NCBI GenBank assembly: GCA_004802705.1
Contig: SGPL01000156.1
Coordinates: forward strand, 1 to 60,735
DNA from: Bondarzewia mesenterica
Lineage: Eukaryota > Basidiomycota > Agaricomycetes > Russulales > Bondarzewiaceae
Length of the DNA: 60,735 nt
Direction of reading: 5' to 3'
How positions within the stretch are numbered: position 1 is the first letter of the stretch; each line of letters starts with the position of its first letter. The notes below the pieces were generated by a model. That model ran no database searches, was not told the origin of the DNA, and saw nothing but the letters and a program-made list of their open reading frames with translations. The position numbers were made by a program, and so were the translations under genes. Shown here one piece after another: positions 43,950 through 56,054 of the stretch.

Positions 43950-46900
43950 ATGAACGGTACCGCATTCCCCAATGAATCCGCCGAGCCGCCATCTTCCTCT
44001 TCTGCACATACTCTGCGTCCGTCGCCAAGCACCCTAATCACTCTTCCCGAGATTCTCTCAGCTCTCTCGAGCCTCCAATCCGAAGAAAATGCCCTCTCTT
44101 CATCACTTTCTGCTCTCCTAGCCTCTCAAGAACCCATCCTCGCCTCTCTCAACCGCCTCCAGTGCCTCGTCCCTCACCTTGATGATCTCCATTCTGAAGC
44201 CTACATCCTCTCCGACAAGGTTTCTGCTACAGCGCGCACAGCGGAACGCGTCGGTGGACGCGTTAGGACGCTCGACGAGGAGATGCGCCGTGTCAGGGAG
44301 GCGAGCGAACGTGTAGGACAGGTCATGGAATTGAAGGTCCTTCAGTCATCCTGTCAATGCCTCGATTACATCACAATTTCTGAAGCCTTGCTGCATTTAT
44401 CAGTCTTCCTTATCCGCCATGCAGTCTTCCATTGACACTCAGGACTGGGAATCAGCGACGCGGCATTGCGGTCGCGCTATGGCGCTGCCTGACGAGGTGA
44501 TCTCAGGAGCATTCGCTGAAACAGCCGTCGTTCGTCATGTACTTATATCTTTCACAAACGTGATAATTGATGTTCGTTACCTCTCTTCCTTCAGCCGACG
44601 TCTGAAAGTCCTCTCCCACCCGCTCAGACACTCCAGTCCGCACGAGAACACCTACTGGATGTATTCACTCGTGAGTTTAACGAGGCAACTAAGTCCCGCG
44701 ATGCAGCTGCTACGACACGATTTTTCAAGCTATTCCCATCTATTGGTTGGGAATTGGAAGGTCTTGAGGCGTACGCTGCATTTGTAGTGGATCTCGTTAA
44801 AGTGCGCCCTCCTGCATCCGCCAAAAGTGCGTCTTTATGCTCTTCAATTTCACCTTTCGCTCAGGAAAAAATGAATACCAGCCTCATCCCCGTTGTACTA
44901 TATCACGTCGCTGACCGCGCTGTTCGAGAGCATCGCCATGATCGTCGACCAGCACCAACCTGTAGTTGAGAAGTACTACGGTCCCGGAAAAATGGCCAGT
45001 GTAATTGTGAAACTTCTTCAGGAATGCGATCGTGTATCCAAAAGCCTCATCGAAGGTTGGGAGGAGGAAAGATCCATGAAGCGAAAGGTACACTTCATTC
45101 CACCACACATCAGTCAGTTTGCACTTATTCACACCGTTTTGTAGCTGTCAGATATAGCAAGCGTCGCATTTCCATCGCTCTCAGCATCGACGCCAATAAC
45201 GCGCCGACAGCCCGTACAGCCCCAGCCTCCGACAACAGAGGAAGAGGTCGATCCACGCGAGGTTGACAAGGTCATTACTGAGGCGGCGGGCATGGCCAGC
45301 CGGTGGAGCCTATTCCGGCGTTTCCTTTATGATCGTTTGAACGTGAGTTCCCGCCAGTGCTATATCACCTCTTTCCCCACATTTATTGTAACTTAACAGA
45401 ATAACGTCGGAGATGAAGACGCTGCCGACGACCTCAACGGTGAAAGTTCATCCCGCGCATCGACTCCACAACCTTCACAGACTACAAAAAATCAGGATGC
45501 TGACGAACCGCCACATTCGGCTAGGGAAGAGCTGAAAGCCGTGGATTCTAGCGCGTGCAACCAGCTCTTCGACGACTTGCTAAGCACGTATTACATTCCT
45601 CTCGAAGTGTGGTACACTCGCAGTGCCATCGACAAGGTTTCCCCTCCTCCCTCACAATACCCGCTCGTCCCCTTTAACTAATTTTCCTTCCCAGGCTCAT
45701 CGCCTCTCAAGCCCAGAAGCCTTCTCCACTCCCGTGACGACTACTACCCCCGACGATGTCTTCTACATCCTTAAAGTAGTACTCTCGCGCCTCCTCTCGA
45801 CTGGATCAGCCCCTGCCGTCGAGCGAACGTCCGCCTCCCTGCGTGACGTCGTAGAGCGGGACTACGCAGGCGTGATACGGCGCAAGATGGAGGAAGTTTA
45901 CCGCACGGCGAGTGTAGGAAGGGGTGAGAAGGCGGACAGGGAGAGTAGAGTTGGTTTCATCGTACGTTTCCTTTTTCGTCTTTAACGCCCCCGGGGGAAT
46001 TGATCTTCCCTATCCAATTATGTCTTTCTGAACAACCTGCACAACCTAAATGTAGACGATGTTGAACGATCTGGACATCTCCGCCTCGCATATGGAACGC
46101 CTAATCAAGGATCTGCTCTCATCGCCGACAATACCCCAAAGTTTCCTGAGCTCTGAGATTCCAGCCGCCAAGAGTGGTATATCTTCATTCACCACGCTCG
46201 TGCCTAAGTTCCGGTCTTTCCTGCGTGTACGTTTTTCCTTCCGGCTTCTGTCTGCTCCCAACTCGCTTCCTCGATTTTTCTTCCGATTTTCGTTATTTTT
46301 TATTTGTCTTTGGACTCAAAATTGCACAGGCTGGAATTGAGCAGCTCTTCAACCAGCTCCTCCGCCCGAAATTGCGGACCCTTCTAACGGACGTGTATAA
46401 AGATGTTTTCTACGTGTTGGATGAGGATACCTACTCCGCAGCAGAATATCAGGACGTGGTTCGGAAACGCTTCATCAAGGCATGGGAAGGGCTTGTAGAC
46501 GGGTACAAGGTATAGTTCACTTGTCTTGCATTGTGTGGGCTTTTTCCATACAAAGGGATCCAGGTCACTAATGTGTTGTCCTAGGACACGTTCACGGAGA
46601 GCAATTTCCGCTTGTTCTTCGGCCTCGCGCTTGACGTGCTCATCCGGCCCTGGGAGAAACTGGTAATGGGGTTCAAGTACAGTGAGGTATTCAATTTCTC
46701 TTCCTACTCTCTCCCACCGTAGACGGTGTACTCATGTACTCCCTCTATGGCCTACAGCTCGGTGCTATACGCTTCGACCGCGACTTGCGCTCCATCACGA
46801 CTTACTTGTCATCGCAAACGGCTTTCGGTGACGTTCGTAACAAGTTTGTACGGCTTCAGCAGATTGCGACTCTGCTCAACCTCGATCAGGTCCGTCAAAT

Positions 46901-47050
46901 TTGCTTTTCATTTGATAACCGCGTCTTCATGTCTCGCTGACTTGCGAGAGACTACAGGAAGAAGATGTGGACGAGTTTTATGGCAGCTCAGGTATCGCAT
47001 GGAAGTTAAGCGAGCAGGATGCCAGGACGATTGCGGGATTGAAGGTCTAG
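43950..47050 (+). CDS. COG4: Conserved oligomeric Golgi complex subunit 4 (COG4)
   Basis: Tethering-complex subunit needed for retrograde vesicle transport within the Golgi. Around a dozen exons from MNGTAFPNESAEPPSS (ATG 43950) to LSEQDARTIAGLKV (stop 47048-47050). The N-terminal coiled coil (SLQSEENALSSSLSALLASQ, ILSDKVSATARTAERVGGRV) is followed by the helical body: DTQDWESATRHCGRAMALPD, FFKLFPSIGWELEGLEAYA, LYYITSLTALFESIAMIVDQ, NQLFDDLLSTYYIPLEVWYT, NDLDISASHMERLIKDLL, LFNQLLRPKLRTLLTDVYKD, LDVLIRPWEKLV, IRFDRDLRSITTYLSSQT, and KFVRLQQIATLLNLD at the C-terminus. Length and order fit COG4. The first donor (GTCCTT) is weak but keeps frame. Confidence 0.92.
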
Positions 47051-47595
47051 GTAATGGCACCTTGACCCTTGTGTACAGCTTTGTGGCCCATTCCCAATAT
47101 CCCTTTCCGATTTTACTCATACAATGATACCCCGTAACGATCCAGACGTCTTGTCACGTTGTGTGAAACAATAAAACAGAAATCCTAATCCTAACTACAG
47201 GCGTACTTACCACATGAATTTTAATGCTGAGGCGATAGCGTGCAAGCAATCCGAGAGAGTATGTGGAAAGAATTCAAGTCTTAGGTGATTATGTAGAATT
47301 TGAATCACTGTCAGTCATGCTGCATGCTGAACTATTTTGCGTTTACAAAGCTTGGCAAGTATCGGTTCACAACTTCACAGCCCCGGCCCCGGCGAGGGCT
47401 GGGGCCGAAAAATTACTATAAATGGGATAATTCGGACCGAACGGAGCGACTAAGTTTACGAGCGGATTTGTAGTCACATCACTTGCTTCACCTTCCCCCT
47501 CGAGTGCATCTATCCCTCTGTTAAGCTTCTCCTCTGCTTCATCTCATCCTCCCCCTCTTGCTCCCATATCTCAGGTGAGCGCCTCAGTCGCTGCG
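47051..47595. other. Intergenic, promoter of Rsp5 gene
   Basis: About 545 bp between COG4 and Rsp5. At 47381-47406 a GC-rich imperfect inverted repeat (GGCCCC ... GGGGCC) sits just before an ACTATAAATG string (about 47414-47424). This is a plausible core promoter arrangement some 180 bases before the ATG. Confidence 0.45.
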
Positions 47596-50500
47596 ATGTC
47601 TTCAGCACAAGGGGAATTGTAAGCACCAGCTGCGTTCGTTTGGTCATTCGCCTTCTGACAAGTAATACTACTTTCTGCAGGAAAAAGATTAGGATTACGG
47701 GTGTGTTGTTCTCCATATCCTAGTATCAAAAAATAGACCAAGCTCCCATTCAGTTGTCGCCGCCGATGGCCTTTCCAAACGCGATGTCTTCAGACTCCCT
47801 GACCCCTTCGCTGTTATTACTGTCGATGCCGAGCAGACACATACGACCAGTGTAATCAAGAAGACGCTCAACCCCTATTGGAACGAGAGTTTTGATATGT
47901 AAGTTCAGCTACATCGTTCCGTTTTTACTTGCTGATTCACGCCGGTTGATTTACACAGCATGGTTAAGGAGTCGTCTGTGGTTGCTGTGCAAATCTTTGA
48001 CCAACGCAAGTTTAAGCGCCGAGACCAAGGCTTCTTAGGCGTCGTCAATGTACGAGTCAGTGATGTGTTAGACTTGGAACTGGGCGGACATGGTGCGTAT
48101 ACCTACCTTTTCCTATGCTCTTCGTTTGTTTATTTGTTTACTTGGGTATGCCAGAAATGCTGCAGTTAGATCTGAAGAAGTCCAATGACAATCTGGTTGT
48201 ACACGGCAAACTCATTATCTATCTTTCGACAAACCTCAGCCAGCCTGCTACCAACTCTCGTTCCGGAGGAGGGGTCGGTTCACTTAACGCAGGCGTCGCT
48301 GGCCTCTCAATGAACGAGTCTTCTCTCTCAGTCAACAATACTGCGGCAGCCAGCTCAGGTGCCCTTTCTCGTACCCCAAGTTCTCACGCCACAACCCAAG
48401 AGCCCGCGATGTCAATGCCCACGCCAGTCGTATCTCAGGAAACCGAGCAACAAGCACAACCCCAGGCGAACAGTTCAACACGTCCTGTCAGCACGGGGGG
48501 TTCTTCCGCGCAGCCAACCGCCAATCAGCAGGGAATGCGTCCCGCAGCGCCTGGAGCTGTATCTCCTGGCCAGGCAGTTGTAGCCAATAATCAGGCGCAG
48601 CACAATTTCAATCCAAACGAAGACCAATACGGTCCTCTCCCACCTGGGTGGGAACGTCGCATAGATCCTCTTGGCAGGACGTATTATGTCGATCACAACA
48701 CCCGCAGCACCACTTGGAATCGACCTTCGAACAGCCAGTCCACGAACAATCATGTTCAAGAGGGTGAGACGAACGCTGCTCGCGATCATAACAACCGCCG
48801 GATACTTGCAGATGATTTGTTGGAGGCGAACAATGGTACGACCTTGGGGAGGAGTGGGTCCGCGGTGGCACAGCCTACCGCTGCTGCTGCTGTCGCAGCC
48901 AGCACCAATGCTAGCACCCCGGGCACTGGGAATCTTCCAGCTGGGTGGGAAGAGAGATATACTCCCGAAGGGCGGCCGTACTATGTGGATCACAACACAC
49001 GCACGACGACATGGGTCGATCCGCGTCGGCAGACCATCATCCGTGTCATGGGTCCCAACGGTCAGAACACATCGCTCCAGCCCCAGTCGATATCTCAGCT
49101 CGGTCCCCTGCCCTCTGGGTGGGAAATGCGTCTTACTTCGACTGCCCGCGTTTATTTCGTGGACCACAACACGAAGACGACGACATGGGATGACCCGCGC
49201 TTGCCTTCGTCGCTCGATGCGAATGTACCTCAGTACAAGCGTGACTTCCGCAGGAAGCTCATATACTTCAGGAGCCAACCAGCGATGCGCGCACAGCCGG
49301 GCAACTGCCAGATCAAAGTTAGACGTAACCACATCTTTGAGGATAGTTACGCGGAGATCATGAGGCAGACACCTAATGATTTGAAAAAGAGACTTATGAT
49401 CAAGTTCGATGGGGAGGATGGTTTGGATTATGGTGGCCTCTCCAGGTGTGTAATATCATTGTTGTTTCTGGCCTGTATTCTGATCTTCACCTAGAGAGTT
49501 TTTCTTCCTCCTCTCTCACGAAATGTTCAACCCCTTCTATTGTCTTTTCGAGTATTCGGCACACGACAATTACACGTTGCAAATCAACCCTGCATCTGGC
49601 GTCAACCCCGAACATTTGAATTATTTCAAGTTCATCGGTCGCTGTCTCGGTCTCGGCATCTTCCATCGTCGTTTCCTCGACGCATACTTCATCGTCAGCT
49701 TCTACAAAATGATCTTGAAGAAGAAGGTTACATTGGCCGACTTGGAGAGTGTGGATGCTGAATTGCATCGTGGTTTGACTTGGATGCTGTAAGTTGTGCA
49801 TCATACGAATTCTGGATGCAGACGCTCATGCAATTGTGGCTAGCGAGAACGACATCACTGATGTTATCGATGAGACGTTTACTACAACCGAGGAACGCTT
49901 CGGCGAGATGGTCACAATTGAATTGAAGCCTGGTGGAGCGGATGTCCCAGTGACGGAGGAGAACAAGAAGGATTATGTCGATCATGTGGTCGAGTATCGC
50001 ATTTCCAAGCGTGTCAAGGAGCAGTTCGATGCGTTTATGTCTGGTTTCAGCGAGTTGATCCCTCAAGAACTAGTCAACGTATTCGACGAGCGTGAGCTTG
50101 AGCTGCTGATCGGCGGCATGTCCGAGATCGACGTGTATGTGCTCGTTCTCGTCCCTACTGCCATCTATTTGTACTGATCTACCTGATTTGTTGCAGTGAC
50201 GATTGGACCAAGTTCACTGATTACCGCGGTTACGAGGTGAATGATGAGGTGATCCAATGGTTCTGGAAGTGCGTGCGGTCGTGGCCGCCCGAGCGCAAGT
50301 CGCGGTTGCTGCAGTTTGCAACGGGAACGTCACGGATTCCTGTGAACGGATTCAAGGACTTGCAAGGCTCGGACGGCCCGCGTCGGTTTACCATCGAGAA
50401 GGCGGGCGACCCGTCGCAGTTGCCGAAGAGTCACACGTGCTTCAACCGAATCGATCTACCGCCATACAAGGACTATGCGAGCTTGGAGTACAAGCTGACC

Positions 50501-50596
50501 TTGGCAGTAGAGTGAGTTATACCATACATTTTCATCTTGGGAGAGTGCACTGATTGGTTGCATTACAGGGAAACTGTCGGATTTGGCCAGGAATGA
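47596..50596 (+). CDS. RSP5: NEDD4-family HECT ubiquitin ligase Rsp5
   Basis: E3 ligase that ubiquitinates membrane proteins and many other targets. Nine exons (47596-47618, 47681-47700, 47754-47898, 47959-48092, 48155-49445, 49495-49788, 49844-50134, 50197-50511, 50569-50596) sum exactly to 846 aa. Domains in order: an N-terminal C2 domain ([47 protein letters not shown]), a Ser/Gln/Pro-rich linker, three WW domains ([60 protein letters not shown]), and the HECT domain. The catalytic Cys is about residue 814 in [16 protein letters not shown]. It ends EETVGFGQE, the family C-terminus. Exon 2 is only 20 nt. Confidence 0.96.
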
Positions 50597-52179
50597 TTAT
50601 TTTCCACGTCTTTATGGTTGTGTCCCATGCCTCCTTCCCGTATACATCTTCCATATTTTTACTTTCGGTCACGTAGTATGTCTCGCTCGCTTTGATTCTG
50701 TATTAGTGATTCTTTCTTGTTTCTAGTCTCTAACATTACGATGGTGTCCATCGACACTTTTGTCCTTTTATCCTTTATAAGTCCTTTTATCCGTCACAAG
50801 TCCATATCTCTCTTAAATATCTTCTCATGTTGGCTGCTCTGGCAGTGTGACACATTGCCAGATTTCTACTCTGCGTTTCTCGGACTGTTGGATTGGGATT
50901 TCTTCTAGAAGTTCAGCGGCTGCCTCGCACTTGATCGCTTGCGGTGGAACCGTGGGAGGTCGCGTTTGGGAGGGGCGGCGATTCTTTGCCTTGCCATGTG
51001 TATTCTACGATGTAGTGTCGAAGTGAGATATCTTCACTGATAATTGCAAACACCTTGCGTATCTGTAAAACTGGTGGCGCACTGAGATTTCTTGGTGTTC
51101 AGACATTGCTGGGTCTATCTCAGCGCGGAGCTTCTGTTCTGGACACCGTCTTGGGCTGCAAAGCAGCGGCGCTTCTGTTACCGAGCACTCACGCTTCCAA
51201 AACATATCGCGCATCAAGTGCATGCGAGATGCTTGACATACGAGTTCATGACCAGCCAAATCCAGGTGGTTTCAAAGGCGAAATCGCCAATCGCGAGTGA
51301 ATTCGACAAGAACATAATGGTCTTCATGATCAAGATTAAGATAAGTATCTGGGAGGGAGACTGCTTGAGCTCAGAAAAGATAGGGTTGTGGGATGATTCT
51401 GGGTTGAGCGGATTATCAGGCTTCACCAGGATCCCCATCGACCGAACGTTGACGCCCTGCTCGCGATGCATGTGCATGCCGGTAGCCGAGACGAAGTTGG
51501 CAACAACGAAACCACTCCGCTCAAATGAAACCAACCAGCCTCGAAGTCCTTGCCCGTTGGAGACCCTATAATGTACTATCGGACTGCATGTTCGAATTCA
51601 CAAAGAAAATGACACACAAGAGTCGAGCGGACACCTTGTAGCCTGCTCCGGCGTGGGGTCAGTGGCCCTTCTTATGTGAATTATTCATATTTCATCGTGT
51701 TCAGACGAAAGGTAACTCATATGATGGTACCGTCCTCACTTCCTTGATGCGGTCGGTGTCCCATTTCAACACCCCTGTGGGTCGGTGGGCCGAACAATCG
51801 GGGCCATTCCTCCCCTTTGATGCGACGCAGGAGGTTCGTTCAGTTGGTGTGGGCACACGAGAGTCCGACTGGAAAAGGCCGTCGCCAAAATCGGAACCTT
51901 CTGCTCTGAAAGAAAGAGAGAAAAAAGAGCGAAATCGCACATCATGCGTCAGGGATCAGACTAAAAAAAATTGAAACGAGGGCCACATTTGCGTGGGGAC
52001 GCACTCAAGTCCTTGCTCGTACTTACCTTAGAGGCACTTACGAGGAACTCGTCGAGTTCCTCAGGGGACACAAGGCTTGAAAGACATATGTCGATAGATT
52101 TGATGAGATGCGCGAACGGCCTGGACAGATATAGAGACCTGGAAACGGATATTGGTTAAAGGGGTCGTGAGGTCGTGGC
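50597..52179. other. Gene-poor interval after Rsp5
   Basis: The first part is the Rsp5 3' region. The remainder has short open frames on both strands with no recognised domain and no frame that can be joined across plausible introns. Confidence 0.4.
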
Positions 52180-52740
52180 TTACGGGCAAGTACCACTCAC
52201 TATCGGTCTCGACAAGTCAGTCCTGAATTTCCTGGAAAGACGTTGTGAACTCGATCAGATGAATGTCGCGAGCAGGTATCACCAAAAGTAAACCGCTCAT
52301 CCGCAGTCTCTTGACGACGGTTTCCGTGATCTTGGTTTGATCTGAAGCCGGCACGATAACTGGATAACACAAGCCCAAATCGGCCAAGGTCAGGGTTACC
52401 GAAGAGTTGCGTGAGCCCGCCGAGGATAGCGGCCAGGTCTTCAGAAGCGCCGTGATACTACCAAACAGGAAGCGTTTCTCTGTAAAGTCAGTCCGTCAGT
52501 ATATGAAAGGGGGGAAGGGTGAGGGGACTGCAAGCTTAATCGGGTTGTATGCGTCAGTGAACTCACAAAATGCATCGCTGAAGTCTCCCGAAAGTATTGC
52601 ATATTGACGGCGGAAATGTTTCATAGTGGAGACATTGGTATGGTTCAGCTTGTTTCCCATTCCCATACCTTAAAGTATTTTCTTCCAGTAACGGATTTTC
52701 ATACGCCTCCTCGTCATTACCAGGTCCGCGACGCGCCATG
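52180..52740 (-). pseudogene. Weak coding traces, possible unrecognised gene or relic
   Basis: Minus-strand blocks look protein-like: MARRGPGNDEEAYENPLLEE (ATG near 52738), YAILSGDFSDAFCEFTDAYN followed by PIKLA, and RFLFGSITALLKTW with VTLTLADLGLCYPVIVPASD and LRMSGLLLVIPARDIHLIEF. A good branch-point/acceptor pair precedes the third block. However, the phases across this intron do not agree for any donor I tried. I do not recognise the family. It may be a real small gene with an indel, or a decayed one. Confidence 0.25.
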
Positions 52741-53021
52741 AGATGGGATCAGCGGAATGTGATGCGCTCAAGGTTGGATGAAGACGAGCATCCCACGGGT
52801 TGGCAGCGGCCGGACCCAGTCCGTGTGCCTGCTAACCACATCACTCATCCAAAAAAAAAAAAGTAAGACGAGCAATCCCTCGTACTCAAATGCCAGGCAA
52901 TTTAAAAGGTGCATCGACGAAGGGATGCCACCGAGAGTATTGTGCTTTGGAAAGACGCAAACACCATGAGGAGACAGGAATACGTGTGACTCCAACAACT
53001 CCCTGAATATGGGTTGGCACC

Positions 53022-53285
53022 GTGCTGGCACTGGAAGTACAAGATCCCTGTGGCCCGCTGAGAATGCATCACTGCGCGTCTGAGTCAAGGGTATGGCAAA
53101 GCAACCAGAGCCTTGACTGTAGGAGAATCTATGACTATGAGTTGCAACCGTGCTGCACAAGATCCTTGTGTCACACCGAGAATGCCGCATCATTGCGTGT
53201 CTGAGTCAAGAGGTGTAGTAAAGCCACCAGAGCGTCGATTGTGATCCGTAGAAAATCCCATGATTGCGTGTCTGGGCTACAAAAG
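53022..53285. repeat. Decayed tandem repeat, period about 118 bp
   Basis: Two diverged copies share GAATGC...CATCA(C/T)TGCG(C/T)GTCTGAGTCAAG, then an AAAGC(A/C)ACCAGAGC block. They start near 53062 and 53180. A third partial copy (ATTGCGTGTCTG) follows near 53265. No coding sense is visible. Confidence 0.55.
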
Positions 53286-53582
53286 ACGGGGCAAAGCAGG
53301 GAAAAGCTACCACCAACTTAGTCCGATAACATTATGAAAATGAAACCTGCGCTCGAGCACTGATTCAGGCGAAGGCTGGTGATGCGCGGCTTCGTTCGAA
53401 AGAATAATGCTATGGTGGTGGAAGCGCGAGGCACGGGGGGCGTGTACGCGTGAGGACTCTGAGCACGGGGCAAGCGAGAACGGGCACGAGAGCAGGCAGA
53501 GATACGCATAGCCGAAGGTCGGCAGATCACATGTAAATACACAAACGGAGGCTTCTCTTCCCTTAACCACCATCATCAAGAG

Positions 53583-56054
53583 GTGGCACCCCCAAGACCC
53601 CGGAAAAACGACTTTTCTGCTGGCTCATCGCCGGCCTCTCTAGCCTCAACAGGGCCACCCCGTACTATACAATTACAATACAACCACACTTACCTAGATA
53701 CTATCCCACCCGAAAGAAAACGATACATGGATAGCTCGTCTCTACGACGAGAGGCGGGTGAAAATGCCCCGCGACCCCCAAAACCGCTAAAAAACCAACC
53801 CGCTGTCGGTCCCTCACCATCGCCCATACACACAAGATCAAGCACGGCCAGGAGGGCCAATCAGCCCACACCCCCTCCGGCACTGCACAAGGTAACGTCA
53901 ACCACAAGAACGCTGCGCAAATCAAAATTTGCAAGCAAATCTGAAGTCAACACCGAAGCAGATGATGAAGAGGACCTGGCCGCCATACTAGAGGAACTCC
54001 GTGTAAGCTCAGGCTTACCACCATCACGAATCTAGCAACACACTTACCGGATCAGGCGACAACCTCGGGATACTTCCGCGATGGGTTGCACACACACAAG
54101 AAGATGGTTTCCCATCGAGGACGCAGGGCCCAGGGTTGAGGCAACGATACATACATAAAAAGGACAGTACACTACTTAGATATATCATCCGTCTTTCCCC
54201 TCTCTCTCGCTTCACTACGATACCCACAAAACCCACATAAAACACACGAATAGACATATCGGTGATCCGTTAGTCTCGCGTGATCTAGTGAGCCGCGTCG
54301 TCACTACCGACGCCGCGCTACACTCCGCCCCATAGACCCGGACACCGCTACAGACAACGAGACAATAGAAACTCCCTCAGAAAGCGTCATAGACGTGAAC
54401 AGCGGAAGAAAATACATCATAGGTGCCAAACTAGTCGCTCACGGTGAGCCGATCACACTAGACTCTGTCTCCACATCCCTCCTACTCTTCGCCGAAATGC
54501 TCTACAAACAAATCCTGAAAAATAATGTCAAGCCAATCCGTGACAGCCTACGGGCATTTGCGATGGTACTACGTGGCCTCGACGATGACATCTGCACAGA
54601 GAAACTGGTGAAATCCCTGGCGGATGCCACCGCCGGGACGCAGTCCACTACTAACCCCTCCGACATTCAAAACTCCATTTTCATAGCATTAGCCGCCCAG
54701 GAAAGCCGCCTCGACAAGAAATTCGCCGAACTCGCCATGAAACTTCAACCCAGCAATCCGCCCCCCCCCCTCCACAGTAGACAAGACGCACATCGACGCC
54801 TTGGGCAAGCGTATCGAACAACTTTCAAGCGAGCTAGCAGTGGGGTCAACTTACAGAGACGCGCTACTAACAAACAGACCAAACTCCAGCCAAGGAGTCT
54901 CACCAGTCCAGGCTAGAGCCAGACAACACGCCCACATAGCTGCCAAAGCGTGCCAAATTCTACTAGAAGCGACCGAACCCACAGATCCCCCCCTGCTTGA
55001 CGGACGCAGCCTGGACAGCATCAGAGAAAGTGCTAACAAAGTCATCTCTGTCATTGCCGAGAACCCACAATCTGACCCCGGCTTCCAAGTATCTATTCGC
55101 CAGGCTACCCGCATTCGCACCGGAGACCTCCTCTTAGAACTCAATAGTGCAGACTCGGCGGAATGGCTCAGCTCGTGGGGCCAAAAGTTCAGCGCCAAGC
55201 TCGGCAAAGACATTCGACTACGTCACCGCCTATTCCCAGTCCTGGTCAAGTTCATGCCTCTCTCCTTCTGACCCACAAACCCCGCTGACCTGCGCAAGGC
55301 TGAGGAAGTCAACGGGCTGGACGAGGGCACCATTGTCTCTGCACGCTGGGTCAAACCCATTCATCATTGAAGTGCAACCCAATCCTGCGCACACGTCATC
55401 CTGTCACTCTCATCACCCATGGCAGCGAATTCCGTCCTAGGGGGTGATATCTTCATCTGCCATACTAAGCTCTGGCCAGAAAAGCTGCGAAAAGAGCCAA
55501 TCCGTTGCCTCAAATGTCATAGGTACGGTCACATGGCCTCCCACTGCACGGCCCCTTCGGATGTCTATGGCACCTGTGGCAAGGGATACCGCACACCGGA
55601 CTGCCAGAACAAAGATACTCCTCATTGCGTATCATGCAACATGGACGATCACCCCAGCTGGTCCTGCGTCTGCCCCTTCTTTCATCGCCTCTGTGACGGA
55701 ATGGACGCTAACCACATAGAAAACACTATGTTCTTCTATCCAACCTGGGAGGAGTAGACCAGAAAAATCGCCCCACCCACAAGGCGACAAAAACCCTTGG
55801 CAATGACCCCTCCAACACAAACTGGCAAGCCCGCAAAACCCAAAACCCCAGTGCATACACCCGCCCCCACCTCCCTTCCCCCCCAGCAGGCAACAACAAC
55901 ATCGACAGCAACACCAAATACACCACCTCTCTCATCACTCCCCCGTGTACGGCGACTCTCCCTTCCAACGCCCCGCTCCCCACTTCAGTCCCCCGCCCAT
56001 CCTCCCGCACTGCAAGACGACACCCATGACACCCCTCCCTACATCGCCCAATGA
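53583..56054 (+). pseudogene. LINE ORF1 (gag-like, zinc knuckles), broken
   Basis: RNA-binding protein of the element. The 5' part (53583-54035) gives a Pro/Ser-rich stretch (IPPERKRYMDSSSLRREAGE). The next coding block, from about 54310, includes GLDDDICTEKLVKSLADAT. A frame change falls at a run of about ten C (54761-54770). From there to 56054 one frame runs through: GKRIEQLSSELAVGSTYRDA, the ligand-like LRHRLFPVLVKFMPLSF, and the Cys/His array CLKCHRYGHMASHC, CGKGYRTPDC, CVSCNMDDHPSWSCVCP. It is stopped in frame at 55269 (TGA), 55368 (TGA) and 55755 (TAG). The last probably was a Trp. The expected final stop is TGA at 56052-56054. In one knuckle a Cys position reads Tyr (DVYGTCG). Confidence 0.8.

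Noticed and set aside
29953..50596. Physical clustering of E2, BTB, NTAQ1 and Rsp5 genes as a degradation operon
   Set aside because: The genes lie on both strands, are separated by unrelated genes and are common housekeeping functions; proximity alone is not evidence.
54761..54770. C10 run in LINE ORF1 as a programmed frameshift site
   Set aside because: The element is dead, and homopolymer miscounts occur elsewhere in this sequence, so a recoding signal cannot be inferred.
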